Assembly (NCBI GenBank): GCA_029953675.1
Contig: JAMWBK010000002.1
Span: 1,550,001-1,614,000 of the forward strand
DNA from: Rhodosorus marinus
Lineage: Eukaryota > Rhodophyta > Stylonematophyceae > Stylonematales > Stylonemataceae
Direction: 5' to 3'
DNA length: 64,000 bases
Shown here in pieces: positions 20,794-33,080 of the stretch (position 1 is its first letter; every line of letters begins with the position of its first letter). The position numbers and the translations under genes are program-made. Below the pieces are notes generated by a model, which was not told the DNA's origin, searched no databases, and saw only the letters and a program-made list of their open reading frames with translations.

Positions 20794-21435
20794 ATGGCAC
20801 CGTTCTGGAGGAACATATTTATATACCACGTGATTTGTGCTGGTGTGGGATGGCGGTTCGGGTATTTGCCGAGAGTGTTCAAGGAAATCGTTTCGTTGCC
20901 TATGCTCAAAGCCGCACCATTGAAGACGCTGTTTGGGGGCTTTGCTGCTATGGGTTTCTCTGCCGCGGTTACTCTGGCTGCGAATGTGCCTTATTCAAAA
21001 GCAGTTGAAAGGGGTGGAAGGAAGCCCTCGTGGCCTGCAACAGCCCTCTTCGCGTTGAGCAATGGAGTCTTTGAGAGCTTCGCGTTTCTAGCTTCTTTTG
21101 ATTGCGGGGTACAGTTGATGAGCAAGTTTACCAGCAACAGGTACTGGCTCTTCAACGCGGGACTCATGCTGTGCACTGTGTACAACGGGTTCATTCATGC
21201 GTTATTCTGGGTCCGGTACGGTCTCCCCCCGCATATTAAGAAGCCCAACGCAAATTTGCCGAAGGATCGCGGACCTCCAAAGTTTCTGCAAGGATTTCTC
21301 GCGATGCTCGCCAGTTGGTTGCTGGTCTATTACCGCTACGAAAACGTGACCATGTTCATTGGTCTGCATGTCGTTGCAGATACGTGCCTTGCCCATCTTA
21401 TCGCGCTTCCTCAGCCAACCGAGACCTCTCAGTGA
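20794..21435 (+). CDS. Polytopic membrane protein, CPBP-like motifs
   Basis: 213 codons from the first ATG. Five to six hydrophobic segments are visible (FIYHVICAGVGW, LFGGFAAMGFSAAVTLAA, ALFALSNGVFESFAFLA, WLFNAGLMLCTVYNGFIHALFW, GFLAMLASWLLVYY, MFIGLHVVADTCLAHL). Three polar residues stand inside membrane segments: Glu in NGVFESFAF, His in NGFIHALFW and His/Asp in GLHVVADT. That layout recalls CPBP (CAAX protease-like) membrane proteins, but the usual EExxxR motif is not intact, so the family is only suggested. Single exon, no obvious presequence. Function unknown. Confidence 0.6.
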   Translation: MAPFWRNIFIYHVICAGVGWRFGYLPRVFKEIVSLPMLKAAPLKTLFGGFAAMGFSAAVTLAANVPYSKAVERGGRKPSWPATALFALSNGVFESFAFLASFDCGVQLMSKFTSNRYWLFNAGLMLCTVYNGFIHALFWVRYGLPPHIKKPNANLPKDRGPPKFLQGFLAMLASWLLVYYRYENVTMFIGLHVVADTCLAHLIALPQPTETSQ

Positions 21436-21714
21436 TTCTGCCGAGTCCCAGTTTGCCGAGTCCCAGTTTGCGCCCTAGAACTACCCCAGGAGGTCAGTTG
21501 CACCGAAGCTTTGCGTATAATCTTGCCACGCGAATCTTGCGACAAAGTTTACATAATTCTCAAAAAAAATTCAGTAGCACTGATTCTCTCCCAGCTGTTG
21601 TGCTAGGATAGCTCGCGTCTATACAACACCGCGTTCTTTCTGCCTCCATGCCAGCACTTTTTGTGTCTGAGGTTGGCAATTGTGATGAACATCGCCTTGT
21701 CTCTCACACCTAGC

Positions 21715-24700
21715 TTACTTTTTGAAATCCGACTTGCCTGGATCAGCAATTCGTGACGAGGAAGACGTGTTCGCAACATACTTCCCAATGAAGTTCTTCA
21801 TTTTCCTCGAGTTCGAGCGCTTCGTCTTCACTCTATCAGGCAGGTCCATAGCAATACCAGCAGATAACGGATCTACCTCTTCATAGCTCAGGCTTATACT
21901 TCCATCCAATCTGCCAACGAGCTTACTCGACAGTCGTATGGGAACCGAGAATACACCACCATGAGATAACGGAATAACAAAGCTTCCAGAGGGAAGATCA
22001 TCACCATAAGCTGAAGCGATCATGACCTGTCCAAAAATGTACGAGGACTTGACCTACCCGAGAAAAAATCGAAAAGAATCAAGCAAAGGGACACGTTATC
22101 GACCAGACCTGCTATTTCATCCCAGCATCACAGCGGCAGGCAGACAGTGCAGCGTATCGCTATGGAAAGATCAATCAGTGGCCCTCAATTGCGTCAACTC
22201 AACCTACCTCATCTCGACAGCTTGGAATCAACTGAAGCAGTTGTGGCTCAATCCAAGACGGTGATCCACCTGAGTTGAAGCTTGAAAGCCTAGTTGAAAG
22301 GTACTCCACCGCCAAGTCGCACTGAATTGTCAAGTACGTGTCTAGTTGAAGCTTTGAATCGTTGTTTTTCGGGTGCTTGACGCCGTAGGCTCGGAGATCC
22401 TCGATAAGTACACTACAGCGCAAACATTGCATTCAGACGTTAGTAGGTACATGGGAGACTCGCAAGACCGGATTCTCGCGAAGATGGATACTTCACAAAC
22501 GAGCTCCTCGGCGGGAAAGCGAAGTAGTAGTAGAAAGCGTTTTAACGTGGAATGCGGCCTACCTGCACGTATAGGCCGTGTTCGGAATGAATGGAGCAGG
22601 AGCTCCCTGGATGACCTCATCAACGAGGAGGACTGTTGACCTTTCTCCACATGCAACGGGGTCGTTTTTGCGTAGCAAGTCCTGCTTGATGCTTCCGGGC
22701 AAGCCGTATCTCAACGCGAAATGACCACTGCGTAAGATTCTCGACCAGAATCCTTGTCCCAATTCTTTCCAAGTAACTTGCTCCTTGCCTGCCGCTGGCG
22801 GGTTGGAAAGTATGCTTCCCCCGACGAAAAAGTGCTCGTACTGTGAGGATATGTCAAAACCATGCCTTCCGATGTTGATGGAGCCAATCGACGAAGGAAA
22901 ATCTGCGGGCCTCTGCAGCACAGCGCCGACAAAGCAAACGGAAGTCCCAGCGACTGCTAGGGAGATGACGCTCACATTGTTGTGCCCGGTCGGGAGCCTA
23001 GTAGATTGATTCTCAACCTGTGAAGGAGTAACGCGTGATGTGAGCTCCCTAACAGGCTGTGATTTGATTTGACGGGGCAATGGATGTCTTCGAAATGCGC
23101 GGAATTGACTTACTTGCATGACGGACGAGGCAATTGCCTTTGAAGCGAGAATCGCGATGTTCGGGCCAACACGAGAGCTAGAGGCTACATCAATTAGTAC
23201 GTAGTTACCATCATCAATGTCAAGAGGAACACATGCCAAGCCCGAGTCCCTAGACCTGCAATAACCAAACACGAAATGGCCTGAGCATCATCGCTAGCCA
23301 CTTAATCGATCCATGCTTGAAATCATACCGAGTGGAAGCTCTTGGACGCACTATGCACAACAGCTCTCCATGGTCCTGCCCAACGCATGGCAAGTTGAGA
23401 CTCTGTAAGCGGAATGGTTCCTGACTGCCTTCGTACGCCACGACCCTTACTCGGATGGGTGTTCCAAAGGTTTTCGTCTTGTTTAAGGTTGACAGCGATT
23501 TAAGGAAAGGAAAAGAGGCACCAAAAGCCCCGATATCAGATTCTAAGTGTGATATGGAGTAAACGTTTTCCACAGGTGGAAACACATTTTGTTGTGAAGA
23601 TACCTGAGGCGGGTCGCTCCATAGCAGAAGCATTCTGAGAAACCTTTCTCTAGCACCTGGGTTTTTCCTGAACTGCAGGACCAGCGGTGATGATGCCGGG
23701 CTGACGTCCTCCGTGCCGGGTCTAAAGTGTAATTTTAGTCGTGGCCTTTCGGAACGATGGTTGTCCCTCTCAAAGCTGAAGAGGGAACCTCGTTTGTACT
23801 CAAACCCAAGTCCTTCTGGAGTCTTCAAAAGCAGCGACTCTTCCCTTATTTCCACTCGACTCTCTTGTCGATCACCGCCTGCCGACACCAACTGCGCGTC
23901 CGAATAGGCCGCCCAAATTGGGTTGTCGTGGTGGGACAGCGTTCTCATCTGTACATTGGTTGCATAACCTGTCATGAGGTCAATAATATCCTGTCGGTTC
24001 TCATCAATAACGTTCTTATAGTACATCCTCTTCACGGACTTGACCCCATCTGAGATCTTGCCCGATGTCGATCGCTTTCCTGTTTTTGTCATGTCAGTCT
24101 TCATAGCTTTAGTACCCTGTCCAGGAAAACGAAACGATAGGAGAAGATTTAGATTCACAAGAATGAGAGTGGGAACCAATCCCGCGAAGCATTGAGTGAA
24201 GCATTTGGCACCCGAACAGTCACTGGTTTCAATGAAGCTGTATAAAACGACCACTTACAGCATATTGAATTGAAATGGCGTCAGCATTTCTCGCCCAAAC
24301 TACTCTAAAGGCATCTTCCGCCTCCCTTCCAATTGATTTTGGGACCTGTCCTGTCATCTCCTTGATCTGCATGCTTAGAGCGACTCTAGCAGCATGGCTT
24401 TGCACCACGTTTGTCCTGTCCAGGCAATCTACGCAGTTGACCCTGAGTAAACCTGTCTGTCTACGTGTAACTTCGACACGCCGATTTTCTTCGCGAACAG
24501 AGTGCACTCCGTGCTTGTATAAGAAGGGCTTTAACCTTGAGAGTAGGCTGGCCTTGCCGCGTTCCTGTTCCCTCCCAGTGCAATGAGCGTGAAAATCGAA
24601 AGCTAGCAGTTGTGCGTTGGCTATATGTTCGAGCTCAAACAGCCTCTCGTACATCTCACAGAGCACTGCTTCCGAGCCCTTGAACGATACAAGGGAGACG

Positions 24701-25647
24701 GCCAGAATGTGCCCATAGGAGCTTGTGAGTTTCTTGAAATGCCGCCGGAAAACGGGCCTCGAATAGACCAGAGGCGCGGAGATTTCCGGAGGCGGTTTCA
24801 GGGCTCCATCGTTTTGCCTCCAGAAAGACGGAATGGAGCCTCTAATGATCCTATATGCTGAAGTTCTCATGAGCCTCGAACTCCAGACCACCTGCTCAGT
24901 CTCAACAAAGTTGGAAACATCGGCAGCGTTGTCTACACCTCGAGACATGTACCTCGTTCCGCTTCTTCTTCTGCTTCTGCGGCTCACGAGGGATACATCC
25001 AGCTGTTCCTTGCTAGGTAGTTTAAACGAGAAGCTTTCAACAAAGCCATAAATGGTCCGCAGCCCCCACCTCTTCGCATAGTTTGGAAGGTGTTTGACGA
25101 GTGAGAAAGTCCACCAAAATGCTGAGTCATACGCCTCCGCTTTGTCGATACGTGTCATGGACTGTGTAAGGTCCGCATCGTAACAGAAGTAGAAAAACCC
25201 GGATTCCAGCAGCTGAGCAACGGATGACGCAACATCTCTATCGACTTTCCTCGCCTCTTCCTTATGAATCTTGAAGAACAGCACTTTGTTGATTGAGAAA
25301 ACATCTGCCGAGGGAAGTGAACCCGCGACCCGGGTTTGACGAACAAGAACCATGTAGGGCCCACTCGGTAGGCCGAGCACACCCAGGAACCCCACGGCAT
25401 AGTCGACACCAACGGAAGTTTCAGCTCCTCCGTGCTGTGCAAGCTCATCCTTGTTATTGGCTAAAATCACTTTCGAACCGTCGAAAGGAAAAACCAAAGA
25501 TTTATGCTTGAACGAGGCCGCCTTATCCCCTCCGGAAGCCGTCGCCCAGTCATCAATCACCCCAGGTTTGACCGACTGTTCAGATATATCCTCGAGTACC
25601 AAACGGTCTCTGAAATGGATAATCCGAATCGAATGAGGCCGGCTCAT
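21715..25647 (-). CDS. SAC-domain phosphoinositide phosphatase, synaptojanin-like
   Basis: Six exons (25647-24259, 24116-23329, 23255-23114, 23017-22563, 22412-22208, 22026-21715), 1096 residues. Exon 1 holds the SAC domain with the catalytic loop NCVDCLDRTNVVQ (C-x5-R), intact, and ends at SIQYA; exon 2 resumes with the conserved GT and the domain end DENRQDIIDLMTG. Residues about 650-920 have the layout of an inositol 5-phosphatase (VRVVAYEGSQ where the start strand lies, SVCFVGAVL, FDISSQYEHFFVGGSI) but without the hallmark catalytic motifs. The last two exons resemble a C2 domain (LDTYLTIQC, VGRLDGSISL). The SAC part hydrolyses phosphoinositide phosphates on membranes. It ends in a basic, Ser-rich tail. 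SAC identity is sure; the tail domains are inferred from weak pattern. Confidence 0.85.
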
Positions 25648-27501
25648 ATCATAGTCCCACCACGACCCTCACATCACATCATCAGATCTCCATCCTGGTC
25701 CATTCCTTCCGAATCGTTTAGACTCAACTTCATCAATCAAGTACCGTACCCTACAACGCATCAAAAAACAAGGACTCTTATCTCCTTCAAAGGACAGACT
25801 TGGACGTAACGATCCGCTTCCGTAAGCACCCGATGCTTGCCTGCTGCTAAGGAAGTGCCTGCGGACACTCAGGCGTCACGGAGGAGCAATCCAAGTCGTA
25901 CTCGAGCACTTGTTCATTTGACAGTGTCCTTTTCTGCACTACAAGGCAAGCAAAAAAAAAGAAGCGAAAAGGCGCTCTCGATGAAATCATCGACCACAGC
26001 TCGGAACTGGGATCTAGGTTGCCCACGAGGGTACAGTAGATACAAGCGTGCACACGATCCTTCCTCGAACAGGTCCTTAGGGGAATTGACGAATCCACCA
26101 ATCCACTGAGCCCCATTGCGACTGCGAGAACTGAGGAATTCCCGCAGTGGGTGTAATTGAGCCCCACAACTCAGCGTACTAATGCCCGCTCGTTCGGGAC
26201 AAATGCTTTGCCAACCCAGCAACAGTCCTTCCGAACACTTGGAGTTTCTGCTGTCCGTCAACTTATGACATTCATGTCACATCTGAATTTTCTGTTTCTA
26301 TCTTCTTCTACCCCACGCAAGCGGCTGCTGCTTCGCTCGCTCCCCCAGCCCTTGTAGAAGCTCGAAGCCGTCGTTGGACAACTGTCTATTCCAAGAAACT
26401 ACTAAAATTCAATTCAATCTAAAAACTAATGAAATACTGGAATCATTGTCCTGGCTTCCTGAGTAACCCGTGACTGTTTGCTGGGACCTTAAGTGCGGTG
26501 ATGGACTGCTCGCTGTATGACTTGTGTGCGGATGATGACAGCGTTTTGTGTACCGCGAGCTTCTTGTGGGCGGAAGCAAGCCGTGTTCAAGCCTCCAGCT
26601 GCCCTAGAGTCGACAAGCGAGAGCTTGGGGGTCGTCTCTTAGAGCGGCATAACCAAGCAGCGAACGAATCAGGTGTTTCCTCGATTGAGAAGGGTCTAGT
26701 GCGAAAAGAAAGACCTCCACGGTTCGGAACTATAATCAGAAAATTCCTCTTGCTTCTCCGGAAATTCAACGCACGAGCAACGCACCAAAACGATCAGTTG
26801 GTAAAAGAAAACGTAGTTAAATCAAAAACAGAACCCTTCGCAAAAACAATCGTATTTTAAATAATCGAACGGACAAGCTGGCCTCGACGAATACCATTCC
26901 CACGTAGCAGCACATCAAGACCTTTGCGGATCAATCTCTTATCCTCTCCGCCTTCCTCTCGGAACTGTTTCCTCTCTTGAGTGGTGGGGTGGCAACATAA
27001 CGATCTTTTCAGGTCGGCCTAGCCACGGTGGGCAACGGCCTGCGAACAGGGTTTAACGAGGCTCCCAAGCTCTCCAAAAATGCATTGGGCAACGACGCCG
27101 ACCGGGCCCAATCTAGGACATTTCTTCCGCGAGCAGTTGTTGTCAATCGTTCTGAGCAAGCACCGCTTCACGCATGGTTATGGTCCACCACGAGAACGAA
27201 CACTCCTTCCTGCAGTTTTGAAAAAGGTCCGAGTGATAATGTACTTGTAGTATCCCTACTATATATATATACTCTTGCGCTACCGTTTCGCTGCTTCTTG
27301 GAGAATACTCGATTGACCTTCTGGTTCCTAACATCAATGAGAACAAGTGAATCACGATTAGCATCTGTCAGTTCTCGTCCCCCCGGTGATCCGACGTCGT
27401 TGAATAACTCACAGCGTCTCCCGTGTTTTCCTTCGGCATGGTTTGCGTTTGCCGAAAACTGGCCTCGACCTATTCACCCAATACATTAGAAAAAACCGCA
27501 T
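25648..27501. other. Intergenic, no gene recognised
   Basis: Separates the SAC phosphatase start from the kinase stop. Open frames up to about 150 codons (26498-26860, 27028-27489 on plus) show no family resemblance and biased composition, so they are not called as genes. Confidence 0.45.
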
Positions 27502-29137
27502 TCAGCAATACTGATACGACATAAATCGAAAAGCCGTCTCCGGGCACACCTCTACATGCTTCATCTGCATGTCCATCCGCCTAGCTTCCGATTCCATCGC
27601 ATAGTTCCCTTTCTCTTCTGTAGCCTCCAGTACTTGCGGGTGGTAGAAGGCAACTTCCTTCAAATACTCTTGTCTCATTTGGGGCTCCGTAAGTCGGTGT
27701 CTCTCAAAGCTGAAATCGTCAGATGAGAAAACCGGAGCCTCCACAAATCTTTCCCTGTAAACATCTCTGAACTCGGCAAAATACGGACTACTGAGCGCCT
27801 CCCCAGCTGAAATTCTCTCGTCAGGGTCAAAAGTTAACATTCCGCTCAAGAGGGCGAGCTCCTCATCCTCCGCGTTCGGGAACAATGTTCTCAGCGGAAC
27901 GCCCTCCCGACGAGGTAGCGAAGCGACCACCTCTCTAGCCTACAACAAGAAGATCACACGTCATGACGTGGTGATAAGCCTCTGGAGATGGGTACTCAAT
28001 CATGCGCGAGTGGTGGGAACTGCAACACAGTACCTTTTGGGTTCGCAGCTTCGCAATCAGCGCTGGAGAGGGTGTACCGGTGACCTGAGTGATTAAGTCA
28101 AATTGCTCCTCTATTGTGCTTCCAGGAAACAGTGGCTCTCCTCGACTGAGAATCTCGGCGAAAATACACCCAACACTCCACATGTCGATTGCAGTAGAAT
28201 AGTGAGCCATATGGACCAAGATCAACTCCGGGGCCCGGTACCATCTCGTGGCGACGTAGTCTGTCCACCAAACCAGTTCCTCAGAATGTCCCTCTACCAC
28301 CGCTCGTGCCAAACCTGAGAGTGGGAACTGAGTTAGAGAAATGGTATTTCTTCAAGGAATATGCAAGTGGCATACTCCCTCGGAGTATTCGCACGATCTT
28401 CTTACCAAAATCACATATGCTCACGTGGCACTTGGAGTTGAGTAGAATGTTCCCCGGTTTCAGGTCCCTGTGAAACACTTTTGCTCTGTGCAAGAAATCA
28501 ATTCCGCAGAGAATCTGGAACATGATGAACTTGATATGTCCTTTGCGGAGGTCGGTCTGGGACTTTAGAATCTTTCCAAGATCACCGGGAAACTTTTCGC
28601 ACACAACGTATACGTCCCGAAAATTTTCCCTAGAACATCAGGCAACAGTTTTCCCGTATGACGGGTTCACAAGATTTGTCCGTCTCAGCACAGTAGAGAG
28701 GATTTCCCTCTATTTTTCTCATCGATGGAGCCGGGGAAAGAATGCTCACCGCATCTCTGGAACGAGGACATCTCTCACTGTAACAATGTTCGGATGCTCT
28801 TGAAGCATACGAAGAAATTTTATCTCACGAAGTGCCCTGGTCGCTGAGGGATAGTCCTTGAGGACGTTTGAAATTCTTTTCACTGCGACCTCTTCTCCAG
28901 TCGTACTGTCCACTGCCGAAATAACCGTCCCATAAGCACCCTATGAAAATAAAATCAGAAAACGGAGCCAACATGAGTCAACGCACACGACCCACTAGAG
29001 GCGGACCAACCGACGCTGCGCTCAAGGTCACTCACAGAACCAATTATCTTTCCCGCAAAGTATCGAGTCGCAACACCAGAATCTATACTCGGTCCTCCCC
29101 TCTGGAATTCCGGCCCTAACCCACCATTCCATTCCAT
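27502..29137 (-). CDS. MAP kinase with TDY activation loop
   Basis: Five exons (29137-29036, 28940-28750, 28629-28406, 28314-28034, 27939-27502), 411 residues. Gly-rich loop GSGAYGTV spans the first junction, then VAVKRI (Lys), a regulatory Glu in LREIKFL, the catalytic loop [15 protein letters not shown] across the exon 3/4 junction, the activation loop [14 protein letters not shown] and MAPK-type [12 protein letters not shown]-x-Y followed by [10 protein letters not shown] defines a MAPK rather than a CDK; TDY is the dual phosphorylation motif of plant group D type MAPKs and some algal and protist kinases. The N-terminus is short (about 30 residues before the Gly loop). A C-terminal extension of about 60 residues after the kinase core is acidic/charged. 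Upstream activator and targets are unknown. Confidence 0.9.
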
Positions 29138-29563
29138 CACAAACACAAAAATGCCTTCATAAAACAGCACCACTCCACATCGTTTAGCCGTCCATCTTCC
29201 CCCACGCCAAAACAAAAAACAGAACCGGTCCCATCAAAAACCTCCCCTCCACATTACGCATACAAGAAACCATGCAAACACCTTTTTCTACAATCACCTT
29301 TCACTCTCCTCTCTACACAGTCAATTCCTAAATAGTACTGCCTATCATCGAAATACCTCCTCAACCAGATTCAACAAACCCTTCCACCCTCCCAACCACC
29401 CCCAAACCCCCCCATTGGAGCTCTCAACGCCTTTCAACTAGCTCAAAAAGTCATCCCCTTAAAAAATAGAAAAACATATTGCACCCTTGATCACGACAAA
29501 AAAGGCCCCCTTTTTAGATCCAGTCAATGAGAACGTTGGGTACAAAAGAAAAAGGGCAGGCTG

Positions 29564-29716
29564 GTATGATATCCAAAAAAGGCAAGATGATTCGAAATTT
29601 GGTCTAAATAAGAACTTTTGAGGAAAGGGCGGGTGTAGGCGGGCTAGGTTAGTATGATATCGTAAAAAGGCAAGATGATTCGAAATTTGGTATAAATAAG
29701 AGGTTTTGAAAAGGGC
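29564..29716. repeat. Two direct copies, period 88 bp
   Basis: Copies at 29564-29630 and 29652-29716 share GTATGATATC, GCAAGATGATTCGAAATTTGG and TAAATAAG with few differences. Each copy has a TATA-like TATAAATA or TCTAAATA. Confidence 0.75.
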
Positions 29717-30052
29717 GTTGTAAATGGCGATGGTTTTAGAAGTTGTTGACAGTAGTTCTCAAAATAGCCGTTTTTGGTTTTCCTTTTTTTTGTTTTTTGT
29801 TTAGGTGAGGGCAGTGGGGTGATGTTGGTGGTATGGGCTGTTTTTTTGGTGTCCAATTCGGGATCCCCCTTTTTGGTGTTGAAGGTCGTGAAAGTTTTTC
29901 TGGATGAAGGTGAAGGTTAGTAGCGGGAGCTAAACTGGGTCTTCCGTCATGGCTTCCATAGCGGTTTGTCGTGAAAGGGGAGGAGCTCTTTGGGATTATG
30001 CATTAGTTGTGTGCTCCTAAGACTTATGTTTCTTGCAGACGTTCTTAGTATT

Positions 30053-30222
30053 AGGGTGGTGATCCGGCAAGGTGCCTCGGACACGCTCTGGCTCAAGCCT
30101 TCATCCTCAACGAGTTCAAGTATCGATGAGGTCATCAGTAGTAGGGGTGGTGATCCCGAAAGGTGCCTCCGACATGATCTGGAATAGAGCCCTTCCCCGC
30201 CGGGTGTTTAAGTATCAACAAG
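30053..30222. repeat. Two diverged direct copies, period about 91 bp
   Basis: AGGGTGGTGATCC...AAGGTGCCTC...TTCAAGTATC at 30053 recurs from 30143 with substitutions and a small indel. Confidence 0.65.
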
Positions 30223-32239
30223 ACTACCTAGTCAAGATGCCCCGGTCGATCTGTTCTGGATGTTTAAAGGAGGTCGTTCGTAATGATAGTAACTCAGGTT
30301 CATATTAATTGTCAAACTAGCGTGTGCATGCCCAGTTGAATCACAGCAGCTTCATCACGCATCTGAACGTTCACACGGATAAGATCAACCAGACACAACA
30401 ACCTTCTCCCAACACCAGCAGAACCAGAAGATTAGCTGGATTTCAATCTCATGAGGAAGTTGCTCGGGATTAGTCGGTCTGGTGTTTCAACTCCCAACCG
30501 AGCACCCGCGTGAGGCAAAAAAAGAAACACAGGAAAACTAAATAAATACTATACTCGAAGGGTCAGAAATCACAGCTCTCGGAAGACTTACAAACCTAAA
30601 TACATACATATGCTTTTTACCGCATCCCCACCTTTAGCCACTATGTGCAGTCCTTTGCTATGCAAAGGAATTGTCCACAGCCACCACCGCCAAAGTCGTC
30701 ACCTACTTCTCCTCAGTACCCACGCTCCCCCCATAAAACCCTCGACTCCACGCCCCATTTTGATCAAAATTCTGGTCCAGAAAAGTCCGCCAGAAGTCGG
30801 ACAGAAGAAAAAAAAAAAGCGAACAAGTTTTTCGATTAAAAATTATGGTTTATATTTACCATAGCTTTTTTTTCATCCTCCATGAGTTCAATCTAATTAA
30901 ACAAGAAAAAAATAAATCGATATCGAATCCGCGTGCGTGACAATTTACGCCCTTTTCGAATGGTTCGCAGAGGACAGGCTGTCCAGGTCTGGTAATTTCT
31001 ATAAATGACTTTTTCGGGTCCCTTTTTTCATCGATAAATAGAGAGATGTTCTGACTGGCTGATGGGATAGGATTATCGTGTTCTTACTCGTTAGAAGAAA
31101 TCCGTATTGATAGATGACTGTTTTATATTGTTTTGTTATGTTTTAGAGTGGCACGGGGATGGCTATGGCGTTCTATGTCGGAAGCTGAGGTGGGAGGGAG
31201 AGAGGGTTGGATGGTAAGGTTTCTAATGTTTACTTGAGGTTAGGGGGGCTGCTGCTGTTGAGTTCTGCTCTAGAGAAACCGGAACAGAAACAGAAAATCG
31301 TTGGTAAACTCCGAAGAGTTTAAGTTTCGGTTGGAACTGTTTGTAGTTTGTGCGGATGTTTTTTTGTTTTTTTTCGGCTTAAGCTTCAGTAGGCTGGATG
31401 GATCTGATCAGTGCCCAAGGATGTGTATTTGCTGGATGAATTTCAGGAATGTCTAGTAATTGAGCAATGGTTCTGGTCCTTCGGGGTTGATATGTTCGAC
31501 TTGGAGGAAGTAGAGGACTGGCGGAGTTCACACCTACTGGATCAGCTCGATCGCGAGTTCTCGATCGGTCTTAGAGCTCTCACCTCAGAGACTACGTCCG
31601 ACGTCTGTATTAATAATGACTGTGGGCCCGCATTTGCTGGGAGCGTACTGTTGGATCAGACCCCTCGAATCAACTCCTACGAACTGCATCATCCCGGGCG
31701 ACAATTCTGACTCTTGCATAATCTAAGCGGGTTTCGAACCCACGAAAACAAGGAATCCCTCACCTCCCTCGCATCAGTATCCACAAAACCAGATACACTT
31801 CTCAAAGCCATTCGCCACACCAAAAAAAAAATTCAAGCGGATTTGTGTTTACTATTACGAACAAACAACACATCAAAACAATTCACGAGCGAAAACTTCC
31901 AGCGGAACAAGTTCTGCGATGCTATACGAGAACGTCGATGGATTGTCACCGTCACACACCCACAGAATCACATCTTGAGCTCTTGTGAGTCATCAGTGCG
32001 CTTACCCAACCTTTGCCAGCCTCATCGTTTACGAGATGCGATCTCCTTCACGACTTCGGGCTTAGGGGCGTTAACAGGGAAGGGCTGGTGATCACCGCTG
32101 GACTGGACTGAAAAGAGTTTGACGAGGTTGGACAGACTGATTTGGCATTATTCTCGTAATTTTTCGACTTTGAGCAAAAAAGGTATCTGAGAGGAGACTG
32201 AGAATAGGCGAGTATTGTTGGACGGGTTGGAACGGAGAA

Positions 32240-32683
32240 ATGACAACATTTGTCGGGCCACTGAGTGCTGGCCGTAGTTCATTGTCTCCCGCTGGAGCAC
32301 GTGCTCAATGTCAAAGGAGACGTCTGGAATGGAGGAGAGTGGTGAGGTGTCAGAGCTCACACCTGCTACTTGGCGCTGAGCAGCTAACCCCTGCTGTTGA
32401 GATTTACGGCAAGTTGTTCTTCTTCGCGATTGGTTTGGTTGTCAGCACCTTTGTGTCGATTTTTTTCGTTGGCATTCTGGCTAGCAGGAACATTGAAGAT
32501 GTGAGCACACCCGCAAAACCATGCCTTGTCCTGTGGGACTCTAGCGCTCACGTTTTGGTTGGCTCCATTTCGTAGGTATCCAAGCAGATGAGCGAGGACG
32601 ACTTTGACGATGAGGAGATGATGGATAAATTTAACACAGCGATGGACGCAAGACGAGCCAAGCAATTACCGGAAGAGGATTAA
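32240..32683 (+). CDS. Small plastid single-pass membrane protein, unknown
   Basis: Exons 32240-32500 and 32576-32683, 122 residues. The N-terminus MTTFVGPLSAGRSS with many Ser/Arg/Ala fits a red-algal transit peptide of about 45 residues. One membrane helix follows (LFFFAIGLVVSTFVSIFFVGIL, about residues 59-80), then a short charged tail, SEDDFDDEEMMDKF, ending in EED. Intron donor GTGAGC and acceptor CGTAG restore the frame. Small one-helix plastid proteins of this shape are often photosystem or b6f-associated, but I cannot assign a family. Confidence 0.65.
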
Positions 32684-33080
32684 CTATGAAGAACTCGAGA
32701 ACCCGAACTAGGCTTCCATGTAGACTCTGTGCCGGTTGCATGATATTCGGTTCTATTCATAACGGTGAAATTCTGTTGTTTTCATAGAAAGTCCACGGAA
32801 ACTATAAATTGAGACCTGCCTGAGCGAGTAATCCATTAGCGAAGCTTCTACCACTAGATCCCTCAGAAGCGCACCATACTGATGCGCCCACTGAGCTGAT
32901 TTCTTCCCAGGAAGGAATTTGTTTTGCAAAAGCGTGGTGCCTATACGGCTGTGCCAATGCTGAGAAACCCCGTCCTGCGTCTGCCCATGAGGATAGAGCC
33001 TCAAGATCGACAACCATCATGACCGACACATGCTGAACAGTCTAGGGGTTGCATGCTCCTTGATCGTTGTTGCAAGAACG
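32684..33080. other. Convergent spacer, no gene
   Basis: Between the small membrane protein stop and the hydrolase stop. Nothing recognised. Confidence 0.5.

Larger units (their letters stand above)
29138..32239. other. Long non-coding region with direct repeats
   Basis: About 3.1 kb upstream of the MAPK with no recognised gene. The first part is A/C-rich. It holds two local direct repeats (29564-29716 and 30053-30222). A frame at 31411-31710 lacks an ATG start and resembles nothing known. Confidence 0.55.

Noticed and set aside
26498-26860. 120-codon plus-strand frame
   Set aside because: No recognisable domain; an antisense frame is equally open over part of it.
27028-27489. 153-codon plus-strand frame upstream of the MAPK stop
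   Set aside because: Composition does not look coding, no homology and no splice partners.
31411-31710. 99-codon frame with acidic, protein-like composition
   Set aside because: Begins with GTG rather than ATG and no splice-linked upstream exon was found.
31722-31745. tRNA T-arm-like sequence (minus strand GTGGGTTCGAAACCCGC)
   Set aside because: The T stem pairs, but no matching 5' acceptor strand, A box or anticodon arm lies upstream at tRNA distance.
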